DNA of 64,000 bases from NCBI GenBank assembly GCA_934169745.1, contig CAKPOE010000005.1, forward strand, positions 53,733 to 117,732. Direction: 5' to 3'. This document shows, piece after piece, positions 33,220 through 41,984 of this stretch. Position 1 is the first letter of the stretch. Each line of letters opens with the position of its first letter. Source of the stretch: an uncultured Clostridia bacterium (lineage in GTDB: Bacteria > Bacillota > Clostridia > TANB77 > UBA1234). Below the pieces are notes generated by a model. The model saw nothing but the letters and a program-made list of their open reading frames with translations, searched no databases and was not told the DNA's origin. A program made the position numbers and the translations under genes.

Positions 33220-33250
33220 CCAAATGTGCACGGTTTTGGTGCACATTTGG
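33220..33250. repeat. 12-bp perfect hairpin in the repeat cluster
   Basis: CCAAATGTGCAC (33220-33231) pairs perfectly with GTGCACATTTGG (33239-33250) across a 7-nt loop. No T-run follows on either strand, so it is unlikely to be a terminator. Confidence 0.75.
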
Positions 33251-33302
33251 CTGGTTGGACGAAGTCGCAATGCATGAATATTGTACTACACGTTTGTTTT
33301 AT

Positions 33303-33326
33303 GGGTCGCCGAAGACGGCGACACCC
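33303..33326. repeat. GTCGCC palindromic repeat, copy A
   Basis: GTCGCC (33305-33310) and GGCGAC (33317-33322) form a GC-rich hairpin inside a GGG...CCC frame. The same core, GGGTCGCCGAAG, recurs at 63151-63162. Confidence 0.75.
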
Positions 33327-33354
33327 TACGATGGAATATCTGTTTATGATGAAC

Positions 33355-33390
33355 AAAAAAGAGATTGTACATTTGTACAATCTCTTTTTT
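33355..33390 (-). terminator. terminator of the Cys-rich unknown gene
   Basis: AAAAAAGAGATTGTAC pairs with GTACAATCTCTTTTTT, with T-runs on both strands. It lies 3 nt beyond the stop of the minus-strand gene at 33394. Confidence 0.93.
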
Positions 33391-33393
33391 GTG

Positions 33394-34014
33394 TCAATTA
33401 TAATACCACTCAGCCAGCTTCAGCTTCATATCGTTTTTTTGTGCCGACGTAACCTGATTTCTCGGGGGGAAGTGCCTAAAGTTACCACAATCCGCAACCA
33501 TGAAACAATCTTGGTTCACATTGATCGTTTCATAACCAAGGGTTACGAAAGGATACTTCTCGATGCGCTTTGATGCCAGAATAGCGTTCTTTTTTCCATT
33601 ACCGAACGTAAGATATTCACCAAATTCCATATCTCTAACTTTCTGGCAACCACCTTTTTCATCAGATGCAGCGCAAGCCCTGTCGCAAGTTTTACACAAG
33701 TGCTCACCAAGCGCTTGACATGAAATCATGTGTAGGTTCTTACTTATTATCGCATAGTAATACTTGCCTTCTTTCTTAAGCAGGAAAACCGGCTTTTCTA
33801 GCATTCTAAGCTTAAAAATTCCAGCTTTCGAGATTTCGTGCAAGGTGAACTCACGCTTCTTCGTCTCGGAGGAAATTACGGCCTCACCACGAATTTTGAT
33901 CGTCGTTATAGTCCGTTCCTGCACCAATTTCTCAGTTCCAACAAGATAGATTTCATCGCGGTACCTTTTAGTCGTTCCTTCATCCTTATCATACACATTT
34001 ACTTCTCTTGCCAT
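33394..34014 (-). CDS. Cys-cluster protein of unknown function (206 aa)
   Basis: I do not recognise this family. The 206-residue soluble protein has a strand-rich N-terminal half. A cysteine cluster at C99, C107, C110, C114 and C123 (LCKTCDRAC within it) is suggestive of a bound zinc or iron-sulfur centre. A second, sparser Cys pair (C170, C176) follows. There is no signal peptide or membrane segment. It is a complete single-gene unit: perfect promoter at 34091-34119, GGAGG site and strong terminator. The start is either ATG 34014 (10 nt from the site) or GTG 34020 (4 nt). The gene is not related to groEL upstream or priA downstream. Confidence 0.75.
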   Translation of the reverse strand: MAREVNVYDKDEGTTKRYRDEIYLVGTEKLVQERTITTIKIRGEAVISSETKKREFTLHEISKAGIFKLRMLEKPVFLLKKEGKYYYAIISKNLHMISCQALGEHLCKTCDRACAASDEKGGCQKVRDMEFGEYLTFGNGKKNAILASKRIEKYPFVTLGYETINVNQDCFMVADCGNFRHFPPRNQVTSAQKNDMKLKLAEWYYN

Positions 34015-34090
34015 ACTCACAATGCCTCCTTAATCCTTGAACAGTTAATAAACCAACTTCAACACTTTAGTATAAGGATCACGCTAGTAG

Positions 34091-34119
34091 ATATTATCAC
34101 GTTATGTAAATTTTGTCAA
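34091..34119 (-). promoter_or_regulatory. sigma-A promoter of the Cys-cluster gene
   Basis: TTGACA (34114-34119) and TAATAT (34091-34096) are 17 nt apart on the minus strand, just after the groEL stop. The leader to the CDS is about 70 nt. Confidence 0.85.
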
Positions 34120-34125
34120 CCTGTT

Positions 34126-35763
34126 TTAATACATTCCTTCCATTCCGGCTGGCATTGCGTCATGTCCACCACATGTGCAAGACTTCTCTTCCTTTTTATC
34201 TGCAACTAAACTTTCTGTTGTAAGTACCATAGCTGCTATGCTTGCAGCATTTTGAAGTGCGCTTCTTGTAACCTTCGTAGGATCTATAATTCCTTCCTTC
34301 TTCATATCAACATATTTCTCATTTAATGCATCAAATCCAACTCCTACAGGGCTTTGTTTTACCTTATCTAAAATTACGCTTCCCTCTAAGCCTGCATTAA
34401 ATGCTATTTGTCTTACTGGTTCTTCAAGAGCTTTAAGAACCGTTTTAACACCCGTTCTTTCGTCTCCTTCTGTTTCAGAAAGTAACTTTTTAACAGCTGG
34501 TATTGCATTAACATATGCTGTTCCACCACCTGCAACAATGCCTTCTTCGACAGCAGCTCTTGTTGCTGACAATGCATCTTCTATTCTTAATTTCTTTTCT
34601 TTCATTTCTATCTCAGTTGCAGCACCAACCTCTATTACAGCTACGCCACCAACTAATTTAGCAAGTCTTTCTTGTAATTTTTCTTTATCAAACTCAGACT
34701 CTGTCTTTTCCAATTCATTTCTTATTTGCTTTACTCTTTGTGCAAGCACTTCTTTGTTGCCAGTGCCATCAACAATTATAGTATTGTCTTTACCAACCTT
34801 TACTTGTCTAGCTCTACCAAGTTGAGTTAGTTGAACATCTTTTAATTCTAATCCTAGTTCCTCAGTTATAACTTCTCCACCTGTTAAAATTGCAATGTCT
34901 TGAAGCATTTCTTTTCTTCTATCTCCAAAACCAGGAGCCTTCACTGCAACGCATTGGAAAGTACCTCTTAATTTATTCAACACTAAAGTTGTTAATGCAT
35001 CTCCCTCAACGTCATCGGCAATAATCACAAACCTCTTACCTTGTTGAACAATTTGCTCAAGTATTGGCAAAATTTCTTGAATATTAGAAATCTTTTTATC
35101 TGTAATCAATATATACGGATCATCCATAACAGCTTCCATTTTGTCTGTATCTGTAACCATGTATGGAGAAACGTATCCTCTATCAAATTGCATTCCCTCT
35201 ACAACATTCAAATTTGTTCCCATCGTCTTAGACTCTTCAATTGTTATAACACCATCATTTGAAACTTTTTCCATAGCATCTGCAATCAAATCACCTATTT
35301 CTTTATCATTCGCTGAAATTGCTGCAACTCTTGCAATATCTTCTTTACCATTTACTTTAGTTGAATTTTCTTTTATTGCGCTTACAGTCGCATTAATTGC
35401 TTTTTCAATTCCTTTCTTCATAACCATTGGATTTGCACCCGCAGCTACATTCTTAATTCCTTCATGAATCATTGCTTGAGCAAGTACTGTAGCTGTTGTT
35501 GTTCCATCACCTGCAACATCATTTGTTTTTGTTGATACTTCCTTAACAAGTTGTGCACCCATATTTTCAAATGGATCTTCTAGTTCAATTTCTTTAGCAA
35601 TAGTAACACCATCATTTGTTATAAGTGGTGCTCCAAATTTTTTATCTAGCACAACGTTTCTACCTTTTGGTCCCAAAGTAACTTTTACTGTATTAGCTAG
35701 AGTATTAACACCTCTTTCCAAAGCTTTCCTTGCTTCTTCTCCATAAATAACATTTTTAGCCAT
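34126..35763 (-). CDS. groEL: chaperonin GroEL
   Basis: A 545-residue GroEL starting MAKNVIYGEEARKALERGVN, with the ATP-binding TLGPKGRNV and GDGTTTATVLAQAM, the Asp-containing NDGVTIAKEIELEDP, and a tail ending in MPAGMEGMY. The tail also contains CTCGG, unusual for the Gly-Met tail. ATG 35763 has GGAG eight bases before it; the six-codon extension upstream is not favoured. It is the second gene of a groES-groEL operon under CIRCE control. Confidence 0.98.
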   Translation of the reverse strand: MAKNVIYGEEARKALERGVNTLANTVKVTLGPKGRNVVLDKKFGAPLITNDGVTIAKEIELEDPFENMGAQLVKEVSTKTNDVAGDGTTTATVLAQAMIHEGIKNVAAGANPMVMKKGIEKAINATVSAIKENSTKVNGKEDIARVAAISANDKEIGDLIADAMEKVSNDGVITIEESKTMGTNLNVVEGMQFDRGYVSPYMVTDTDKMEAVMDDPYILITDKKISNIQEILPILEQIVQQGKRFVIIADDVEGDALTTLVLNKLRGTFQCVAVKAPGFGDRRKEMLQDIAILTGGEVITEELGLELKDVQLTQLGRARQVKVGKDNTIIVDGTGNKEVLAQRVKQIRNELEKTESEFDKEKLQERLAKLVGGVAVIEVGAATEIEMKEKKLRIEDALSATRAAVEEGIVAGGGTAYVNAIPAVKKLLSETEGDERTGVKTVLKALEEPVRQIAFNAGLEGSVILDKVKQSPVGVGFDALNEKYVDMKKEGIIDPTKVTRSALQNAASIAAMVLTTESLVADKKEEKSCTCGGHDAMPAGMEGMY

Positions 35764-35784
35764 AAGATTATCTCCTTTCATTGA

Positions 35785-36066
35785 CTATTCAATAATTCCT
35801 AAAATATCATTTTGTCTAACAATAGTATATTCCTCACCATCTAGCTTTATCTCTGTGCCAGCATATTTAGCAAATACTACTTTGTCATTTACCTTAACTT
35901 GCATAACAACATCTTTACCATCTATATTTCCACCTGGTCCAACTGCAACAACTGTTGCAATTTGTGGCTTTTCTTTTGAATTTGCAGCTAATAAGATACC
36001 GCTCTTTGTTGTTTCTTCACTTTCTACCATTTTTAATACAACTCTGTCTAATAATGGTTTAATCAT
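35785..36066 (-). CDS. groES: co-chaperonin GroES
   Basis: A 93-residue GroES beginning MIKPLLDRVVLKMVESEETT, with the mobile loop region TKSGILLAANSKEKPQ that docks onto GroEL, and the end IVRQNDILGIIE. AGGAGG lies upstream of the ATG. The promoter and CIRCE operator lie 40-100 nt upstream. Confidence 0.98.
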   Translation of the reverse strand: MIKPLLDRVVLKMVESEETTKSGILLAANSKEKPQIATVVAVGPGGNIDGKDVVMQVKVNDKVVFAKYAGTEIKLDGEEYTIVRQNDILGIIE

Positions 36067-36105
36067 AAAAAGACCTCCTTCAAATTTCTACATAAAAAAA
36101 CATTA

Positions 36106-36132
36106 TTAGCACTCTATATCTTCGAGTGCTAA
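36106..36132. promoter_or_regulatory. CIRCE operator (HrcA binding site)
   Basis: TTAGCACTC (36106-36114) and GAGTGCTAA (36124-36132) with a 9-nt spacer match the CIRCE consensus exactly. It sits directly downstream of the groES -10 box, the usual position for HrcA repression relieved by heat shock. No hrcA is in this window. Confidence 0.98.
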
Positions 36133-36135
36133 TTT

Positions 36136-36164
36136 ATAATATACAATATGCTAAAAAAAGTCAA
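36136..36164 (-). promoter_or_regulatory. sigma-A promoter of groESL
   Basis: TTGACT (36159-36164) and TATTAT (36136-36141) are 17 nt apart on the minus strand, immediately upstream of the CIRCE element. Confidence 0.85.
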
Positions 36165-36204
36165 TACATATTTTGTGAAAATTATATGAACTTTTTTTAT
36201 ATTC

Positions 36205-39200
36205 CTATTCCCATTTCAAATTTTCTTTTCCAATGCGTCTTTCTAATTCTTTTTCTATAAAATCATTTATTTGTAGTTTTACAGTATTTTGTCTTTCTCC
36301 ATTACATATTGTTACTTCCTTGTTTGCCATTGAGTTTCCTAATGCTTTAATATAACTCCTAAGTTCCGATAACTCATTTTCATTTAAATTGCTTGGAATA
36401 CTAATTGTTAATTTGTTTTTTTCAATTTCATCGCAAGGTGTAATTTTCATTGCTATTATTGTAATTTCATCTTCCCTTATATTAATTCTTCCATCGATTT
36501 TCACTATACTGTCCTCTGTTATAAATTCTTTATACCCTTCATAAGTCTTTGCAAAAACAATTATTGGTAAACTCCCGCTCAAGTCTTCCACCGTTAAGAA
36601 AGCCATTATTTCATTATTTTTTGTTATTTTTTTTCGTATATCAGAAATAAGTCCAATTAATCTAACGTTTTGACCATCTACAAATCTAAGCGAAGGATAT
36701 TCCATTGACTCGTTTTCGGATATATCTTCTTGTGCAAAGTCAAGACTCGAGATATTTGAATATTTCTTTATTCGTTCCCTATATGCGTCTAATGGATGCC
36801 CTGATACATAAAGACCAAGCATGTCTTTTTCATTTGAAAGAAGCTCCTTTTTGGATAGTTCTTCTTTTACATCTAATGCATATAAATTTTCACGAGGTGT
36901 ATCGTCACCAAACATACTTATTTGTCCTGAAAGAGCCTTTCGATTATCCGATGAAATCATGTCAAGTATTCTTTCAAAAGAGCATAACAAAGTATTACGA
37001 TTAGCACCCAAACTATCAAACGCGCCAGATTTAATCATAGACTCTATACATTTCTTGTTAACGTCTTCATTAGAAATTCTTTTACAAAAATCTATAAAAT
37101 CCTTAAATGGTCCATTTTGTTTTCTTTCTTTTGTAATAGAATCAACAGCCGCTTCTCCTACATTTTTTATCGCCGCCAAGCCAAATATTATACTATCTCC
37201 ATCAACAGTAAATTTACTATAACTCTTATTTATATCCGGACGTTTTACTTCTATCTCCATTCTTTTGCACTCGTTTATGTATTCCGGTATTTTATTAGTT
37301 GCACCCAGAAAACTATTTAAAAGTGCTGCCATAAATTCAGTTGGATAATATGTCTTTAAATATGCTGTGCGATATGCAACAACAGCATAACAAGCCGCAT
37401 GCGATTTGTTGAAAGCATATTTCGCAAATTCAGCCATTTCATCAAAAATTTTACTTGCACTCTTCTCATCAACACCATTACGAATTGCACCTGGTATTTC
37501 TACATCACCATTTTCATTTACCACACCATAAATAAAATTTTGTCTTTCCTTCGCCATGACGTCAAGTTTCTTTTTACCCATAGCACGTCTCACTAAATCA
37601 GCTCTTCCAAGTGAATAGCCACCAATATCACGTACAATTTGCATTACTTGTTCTTGATAGACCATACAGCCATACGTTACATTCAATATCGGCTCTAACG
37701 CAGGATGTGTATATTCTGTCTCTTCTGGATTATTTTTTCCACGTATATATCTAGGAATTTGATCCATTGGTCCAGGTCTGTAAAGTGATACTCCGGCTAT
37801 CAAGTCTTCCAAGCAGTCTGGTTTCAACTCTTTCATAAATGAAGTCATACCACCACTTTCAAATTGAAAAACTCCACTTGTATTTCCTTCAGCCCAAAGT
37901 TTATACACTTTTGGATCATTCATTTCTTTATCAAACTGAACGTCAACATTTCTATTATACTTTACTAGTTTTATTGCATCGTTAATTACCGTAAGTGTTC
38001 TTAAGCCTAGAAAGTCCATCTTTAAAAGTCCAAGTTCTTCAAGAATAGTCATTGTATATTGTGTAGAAATCAAATTATCGTTTTTATATAATGGCACATA
38101 TGTATCAACTGGGTCTTTTGTTATAACAACACCGGCTGCGTGCGTTGAAGCATGTCTTGGCAATCCTTCAAGTCTTTTAGAAATTTCTATAACTTTTCTA
38201 ACTTCCGCATCTTCATCATACATTTGTTTTAATTCAGGGTTCATCTCTAAAGCCTTGCTAAGTGTCATGTGCAATTCCATCGGAACTTTTTTTGATATAG
38301 AATCAGCCTTTGAATATGGCACATTCAAAACTCTTGCGACGTCACGTATAACTCCACGCGCTGCCATTGTACCAAATGTAATAATCTGTGCAACATGATC
38401 ATTTCCATATTTTCTGCACACATAGTCAATAACTTCTTGTCTTCTTTCATAGCAAAAATCAATATCAAAATCCGGCATACTAACTCTTTCTGGATTTAAG
38501 AATCTTTCGAAAATAAGATTATACTTAATTGGGTCAATATCAGTAATACCAATACAGTATGCAGCCAAGCTTCCAGCCCCACTACCTCTTCCCGGACCAA
38601 CTGGTATTCCATTATCTTTTGCGTATTTTATAAAGTCCCATACAATTAAATAATAATCAACATATCCCATCCTTTTCACAACGGATAATTCATATTCTAA
38701 TCTTTCAACAAGTTCCGGCTTTCTCTCACCATATCTCATATCTAAACCTTTATAACATTCTTGCTTTAAAAATTCATAGTGATCCATATTATTAGGTGTA
38801 TCAAAGTTAGGCAATATTGTATGTCCAAATTCAAACTCAACATTACATCTTTCAGCAAGTTTTACCGTGTTTTCAACAACTTCTGGCAGGTTTTTAAAGT
38901 TATCATACATTTCTTCAGGAGACTTTATATAAAATTCATCACTTCCAAATCTCATTCTGTCTATGTCCGTCATTTTTTTACCTGTTTGAACGCACAATAA
39001 AACTTCATGACTATAACTATCTTCTCTATTCAAGTAATGCGCGTCATTTGTGGCAATCATTTGTACTCCAAGTTCTCTAGCCAGTCTTATAAGACCTTGA
39101 TTAACTAATACTTGTTCATCAATTCCATTATGTTGAAGCTCAATATAGAAATTCTCTTTTCCAAAAATATCAATATATTCTTCCGCTTGTCTCTTGGCTT

Positions 39201-39663
39201 TTTCATAATCTCCGTCTAATAATGCTCTACTAATAAATCCAGCCAAACAAGCACTCGTACATATAATTCCATCACTATATTTTCTTAAAAGTTCTACATC
39301 GACTCTTGGCTTATAATAGTAACCATCTATAAAAGAAGCTGACACTATTTTTATCAAATTTTTATAACCTTCGTTATTTTTTGCGAGCAAAATTAGATGC
39401 CCCAACTTATCATCAACATTAGGTTCTTTATCAAATCGTGTTCTTGGTGCAGTATAAACTTCACAGCCTATAATTGGTTTTATATCATTCTTTTTACACT
39501 CTTTATAAAATTCCATCGCACCATACATAACACCATGATCTGTTATGGCAACTGCTTTCATTCCTAATTCTTTAACCCTTTGAACTAAGTCCTTTATTCT
39601 ATTAGCACCATCTAGCAAACTATATTCTGTATGCACATGCAAGTGCACAAAATCTTTTTCCAT
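36205..39663 (-). CDS. dnaE: DNA polymerase III subunit alpha, DnaE type
   Basis: A 1152-residue DnaE, the second replicative polymerase of Gram-positives, which extends RNA primers before PolC. The N-terminal PHP domain has HVHTEYSLLDGANR and ITDHGVMYG. The palm has GPGRGSGAGSLAAY and the catalytic MPDFDIDFCYERR. The fingers and helix-hairpin-helix follow, and the C-terminal OB-fold (RLIGLISDIRKKI, SGSLPIIVF) is present. ATG 39663 has AGGTGA six bases upstream. An in-frame TTG two codons earlier is less likely. It lacks the inserted exonuclease seen in PolC at the left edge. Confidence 0.97.
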   Translation of the reverse strand: MEKDFVHLHVHTEYSLLDGANRIKDLVQRVKELGMKAVAITDHGVMYGAMEFYKECKKNDIKPIIGCEVYTAPRTRFDKEPNVDDKLGHLILLAKNNEGYKNLIKIVSASFIDGYYYKPRVDVELLRKYSDGIICTSACLAGFISRALLDGDYEKAKRQAEEYIDIFGKENFYIELQHNGIDEQVLVNQGLIRLARELGVQMIATNDAHYLNREDSYSHEVLLCVQTGKKMTDIDRMRFGSDEFYIKSPEEMYDNFKNLPEVVENTVKLAERCNVEFEFGHTILPNFDTPNNMDHYEFLKQECYKGLDMRYGERKPELVERLEYELSVVKRMGYVDYYLIVWDFIKYAKDNGIPVGPGRGSGAGSLAAYCIGITDIDPIKYNLIFERFLNPERVSMPDFDIDFCYERRQEVIDYVCRKYGNDHVAQIITFGTMAARGVIRDVARVLNVPYSKADSISKKVPMELHMTLSKALEMNPELKQMYDEDAEVRKVIEISKRLEGLPRHASTHAAGVVITKDPVDTYVPLYKNDNLISTQYTMTILEELGLLKMDFLGLRTLTVINDAIKLVKYNRNVDVQFDKEMNDPKVYKLWAEGNTSGVFQFESGGMTSFMKELKPDCLEDLIAGVSLYRPGPMDQIPRYIRGKNNPEETEYTHPALEPILNVTYGCMVYQEQVMQIVRDIGGYSLGRADLVRRAMGKKKLDVMAKERQNFIYGVVNENGDVEIPGAIRNGVDEKSASKIFDEMAEFAKYAFNKSHAACYAVVAYRTAYLKTYYPTEFMAALLNSFLGATNKIPEYINECKRMEIEVKRPDINKSYSKFTVDGDSIIFGLAAIKNVGEAAVDSITKERKQNGPFKDFIDFCKRISNEDVNKKCIESMIKSGAFDSLGANRNTLLCSFERILDMISSDNRKALSGQISMFGDDTPRENLYALDVKEELSKKELLSNEKDMLGLYVSGHPLDAYRERIKKYSNISSLDFAQEDISENESMEYPSLRFVDGQNVRLIGLISDIRKKITKNNEIMAFLTVEDLSGSLPIIVFAKTYEGYKEFITEDSIVKIDGRINIREDEITIIAMKITPCDEIEKNKLTISIPSNLNENELSELRSYIKALGNSMANKEVTICNGERQNTVKLQINDFIEKELERRIGKENLKWE

Positions 39664-39780
39664 ATTCAATCACCTATCACTATAATTTACTGCATTATAT
39701 CAAAAACATATAATATTTTCAATAAATATGAAATTTGTTGCATTTATACTAATAAACAAACTGCGAAAAACGCAAACAAA

Positions 39781-39811
39781 AAAACGGCGTCAAAATCTTT
39801 GACACCGTTTT
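39781..39811 (-). terminator. terminator of the 48-aa membrane miniprotein gene
   Basis: On the minus strand AAAACGGTGTCAAA pairs with TTTGACGCCGTTTT (one G-U) and is followed by a T-run. It lies 3 nt past the stop codon at 39815. Confidence 0.9.
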
Positions 39812-39814
39812 GCC

Positions 39815-39961
39815 TCAAAGTGGCGGACCTGCGAAAAGTCCAATCACAAAGAGGACGACGAATACTACTCCGAGAAGCCGGAAGATACCTCGAAAGGTTT
39901 CACCAGCAATACGCCGAGCAGTACTGGAAAATAGGAGCGCCAAGATGATAAAAAACCACAT
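39815..39961 (-). CDS. 48-residue membrane miniprotein, function unknown
   Basis: A short gene with full expression signals. The product starts MWFFIILALLFSSTARR and ends VVFVVLFVIGLFAGPPL: two hydrophobic helices joined by a basic loop (RRIAGETFRGIFR), suggesting a hairpin in the membrane with the loop in the cytoplasm. GGGAGG eight bases before the ATG, a consensus promoter (40037-40065) and a strong terminator show an expressed unit. The G+C content, about half, is clearly higher than its surroundings. I do not recognise the family. Two-helix miniproteins of this kind can be toxins of type I systems, stress proteins or membrane-complex subunits; nothing here decides between these. Confidence 0.72.
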   Translation of the reverse strand: MWFFIILALLFSSTARRIAGETFRGIFRLLGVVFVVLFVIGLFAGPPL

Positions 39962-40011
39962 GTGAAGTACCTCCCTACCCACAGTTCAAAATAGCGACAT
40001 GGGAATTAATA

Positions 40012-40030
40012 AGTAGCAAACTTAGCTACT
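40012..40030 (-). promoter_or_regulatory. 5' leader hairpin of the miniprotein gene
   Basis: On the minus strand AGTAGC-TAAGTTT-GCTACT forms a 6-bp hairpin about 10 nt after the predicted transcription start. It may protect the transcript 5' end. A similar hairpin occurs in the leader of the 53-aa gene. Confidence 0.5.
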
Positions 40031-40036
40031 ATATAA

Positions 40037-40065
40037 ATTATACCATATTTTTCTTCAAAATTCAA
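40037..40065 (-). promoter_or_regulatory. sigma-A promoter of the miniprotein gene
   Basis: TTGAAT (40060-40065) and TATAAT (40037-40042) are 17 nt apart on the minus strand. The -35 overlaps the dxs stop codon, so the unit is packed directly behind dxs. Confidence 0.8.
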
Positions 40066-41924
40066 TTTTTATGTAAACAAAGCGTTTCACAATCGTTTGC
40101 TATACTTTCCGCATCCATTCCATACAACTTTTCGATTTCTTCTGTTTTTCCGTGCCTTATAAATTCATCTGGATATGCAAAAAATTTTGCTTTCACATCT
40201 TTTTCTTCTATTATCAAATCTTTTACCGCAGTTGCAAGTCCACCATCAATTATTCCATCTTCTATCGTCACAACATTTTTTGTTTTTCTTATAGATGTTA
40301 ATACTGTTTTTTTATCTATAGGTTTTAAAAATCTAGCATTGATTACTTCTGCATCTATATCTTTTTCTTTTAATATGTCAGATACCTCAATAGCCCTTTT
40401 TACCATTTTCCCTATTGCCAATATCGTAATATCATTTCCACTCTTTATAGTTTCTGCTTTACACAAATTAGTCTTTGTGTTTGTGAGTTTTTCAACATAT
40501 CCATCTCTAGGGTAACGTATCGCAACTGGACCATTATAATTTATTGCAAATCTCATCATCTTTTTTAATTCTTCACCATCTTTTGGTGCCATTACCATCA
40601 TGTTAGGAATTGAAGATAAAAACGACATATCAAATAATCCATGATGAGTTTCTCCGTCTTGTCCAACAATTCCAGCCCTATCAATCATAAATATCACGTG
40701 AAGTTTTTGCAATGCAACATCATGTAATATTTCATCGTATGCACGTTGTAAAAATGTTGAATACACTGCAAATATTGGAATATATCCTTGTTTTGCAAGA
40801 CCGCTCGCAAAAGTTACAGCATATTCTTCAGCAATCCCTACATCAAAAAATCTTTCCGGAAATTTTTGCATAAATTGTGTAAGTCCTGTACCATCTGGCA
40901 TAGCCGCTGTTATCGCTACTATTTTTTTATTCTTTTCCGCCATATTTACTATAGTATCACCAAACATCTTTGAATATGATGGCTTATCAGAAACTTCTAC
41001 GCCTTTTTCTTTATCAAAACGTCCAACACCATGATATAAGTCGGGATTTTCTTCAGCGAACTTATATCCTTTTCCCTTTTTAGTTACCACATGTAACAAT
41101 ACTGGCTTATTCACTTCTTTTGCTCGTTCTAACATTTCGGTTACTTCCGATACATCGTGACCATCAATCGGTCCCAAATAAGTAAAGCCAAAATATTCAA
41201 ATAGTGTACTATTTGGAAGTAGCACATGCTTTAAACCATTTTTAAGCCATTCTATAAACTTTATAAATAATCTCCCAATGAAAGGAATACGGTTTAAAAA
41301 CTCTCTAACTTTCTTTTTACCAGAGTTATATGTAACATTTGAACGTATTTTATTCAAATAAGATGATAAATTCCCCACACTTTTTGATATTGACATCTGA
41401 TTATCATTTAAAACAACTATAAGGTTAGTTCCATCTATATTTGCATTATTAAGCGCCTCAAACGCAAGTCCCCCAGTCATTGAGCCATCACCAATTACAG
41501 CAATTGTATAATCTTTTTTTCCGTCTAATTTATTTGCAGTAGCAATTCCTATTGCGGATGCTATCGATGTACTACTATGACCAGTACTAAAAATATCATG
41601 TCTACTTTCATATGTTTTGGGAAAACCACTTAATCCATCCATTTGTCTTAATGTGTTAAACTTATCTTTTCTACCTGTTAAAATCTTGTGTACATAGCAC
41701 TGATGTCCCACATCAAATATTATCTTATCATTAGGAGAATCAAACACATAATGAAGTGCCACCGTCAATTCTACCACACCTAAATTAGGTGCTAAATGTC
41801 CCCCAGTCTTTGAAACATTATCAACAAGAAAAGACCTTATGTCTGAACATAGGTCTATTAATTCTTCTTTATCTAATCTTTTTAAATCAAACGTATCTTC
41901 TATTCTATCTAAAACCTTATACAT
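40062..41924 (-). CDS. dxs: 1-deoxy-D-xylulose-5-phosphate synthase
   Basis: A 620-residue DXS, the first enzyme of the MEP isoprenoid pathway, joining pyruvate and glyceraldehyde 3-phosphate with thiamine diphosphate. The ThDP-binding motif starts GDGSMTGGLAFEALNNA, and DRAGIVGQDGETHHGLFD is present in the second domain. The C-terminal transketolase-C region follows (RFLKPIDKK). The ribosome site is weak (GATAGG), but the N-terminus MYKVLDRIEDTFDLKRL is typical for the family. It is alone here, away from ispA and from xseAB, with which it is often found. Confidence 0.96.
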   Translation of the reverse strand: MYKVLDRIEDTFDLKRLDKEELIDLCSDIRSFLVDNVSKTGGHLAPNLGVVELTVALHYVFDSPNDKIIFDVGHQCYVHKILTGRKDKFNTLRQMDGLSGFPKTYESRHDIFSTGHSSTSIASAIGIATANKLDGKKDYTIAVIGDGSMTGGLAFEALNNANIDGTNLIVVLNDNQMSISKSVGNLSSYLNKIRSNVTYNSGKKKVREFLNRIPFIGRLFIKFIEWLKNGLKHVLLPNSTLFEYFGFTYLGPIDGHDVSEVTEMLERAKEVNKPVLLHVVTKKGKGYKFAEENPDLYHGVGRFDKEKGVEVSDKPSYSKMFGDTIVNMAEKNKKIVAITAAMPDGTGLTQFMQKFPERFFDVGIAEEYAVTFASGLAKQGYIPIFAVYSTFLQRAYDEILHDVALQKLHVIFMIDRAGIVGQDGETHHGLFDMSFLSSIPNMMVMAPKDGEELKKMMRFAINYNGPVAIRYPRDGYVEKLTNTKTNLCKAETIKSGNDITILAIGKMVKRAIEVSDILKEKDIDAEVINARFLKPIDKKTVLTSIRKTKNVVTIEDGIIDGGLATAVKDLIIEEKDVKAKFFAYPDEFIRHGKTEEIEKLYGMDAESIANDCETLCLHKN

Positions 41925-41984
41925 CCTATCACCGCATTAAATTATATAACGTTTTAACAATTATGTCAAATTTTATATAATCTC

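Larger units (their letters stand above)
33061..33354. other. intergenic repeat cluster upstream of priA
   Basis: This stretch holds no credible gene. It contains two tandem copies of a 33-bp unit, a long perfect hairpin, and a GTCGCC-type palindrome shared with 63.1 kb; these are listed separately. Small open frames here overlap on several frames and carry no ribosome sites. Confidence 0.7.

Noticed and set aside
33226..33573. Plus-strand ORFs running from the repeat cluster into the Cys-cluster gene
   Set aside because: They read through palindromic repeats and a terminator and lie antisense to a gene with full expression signals.
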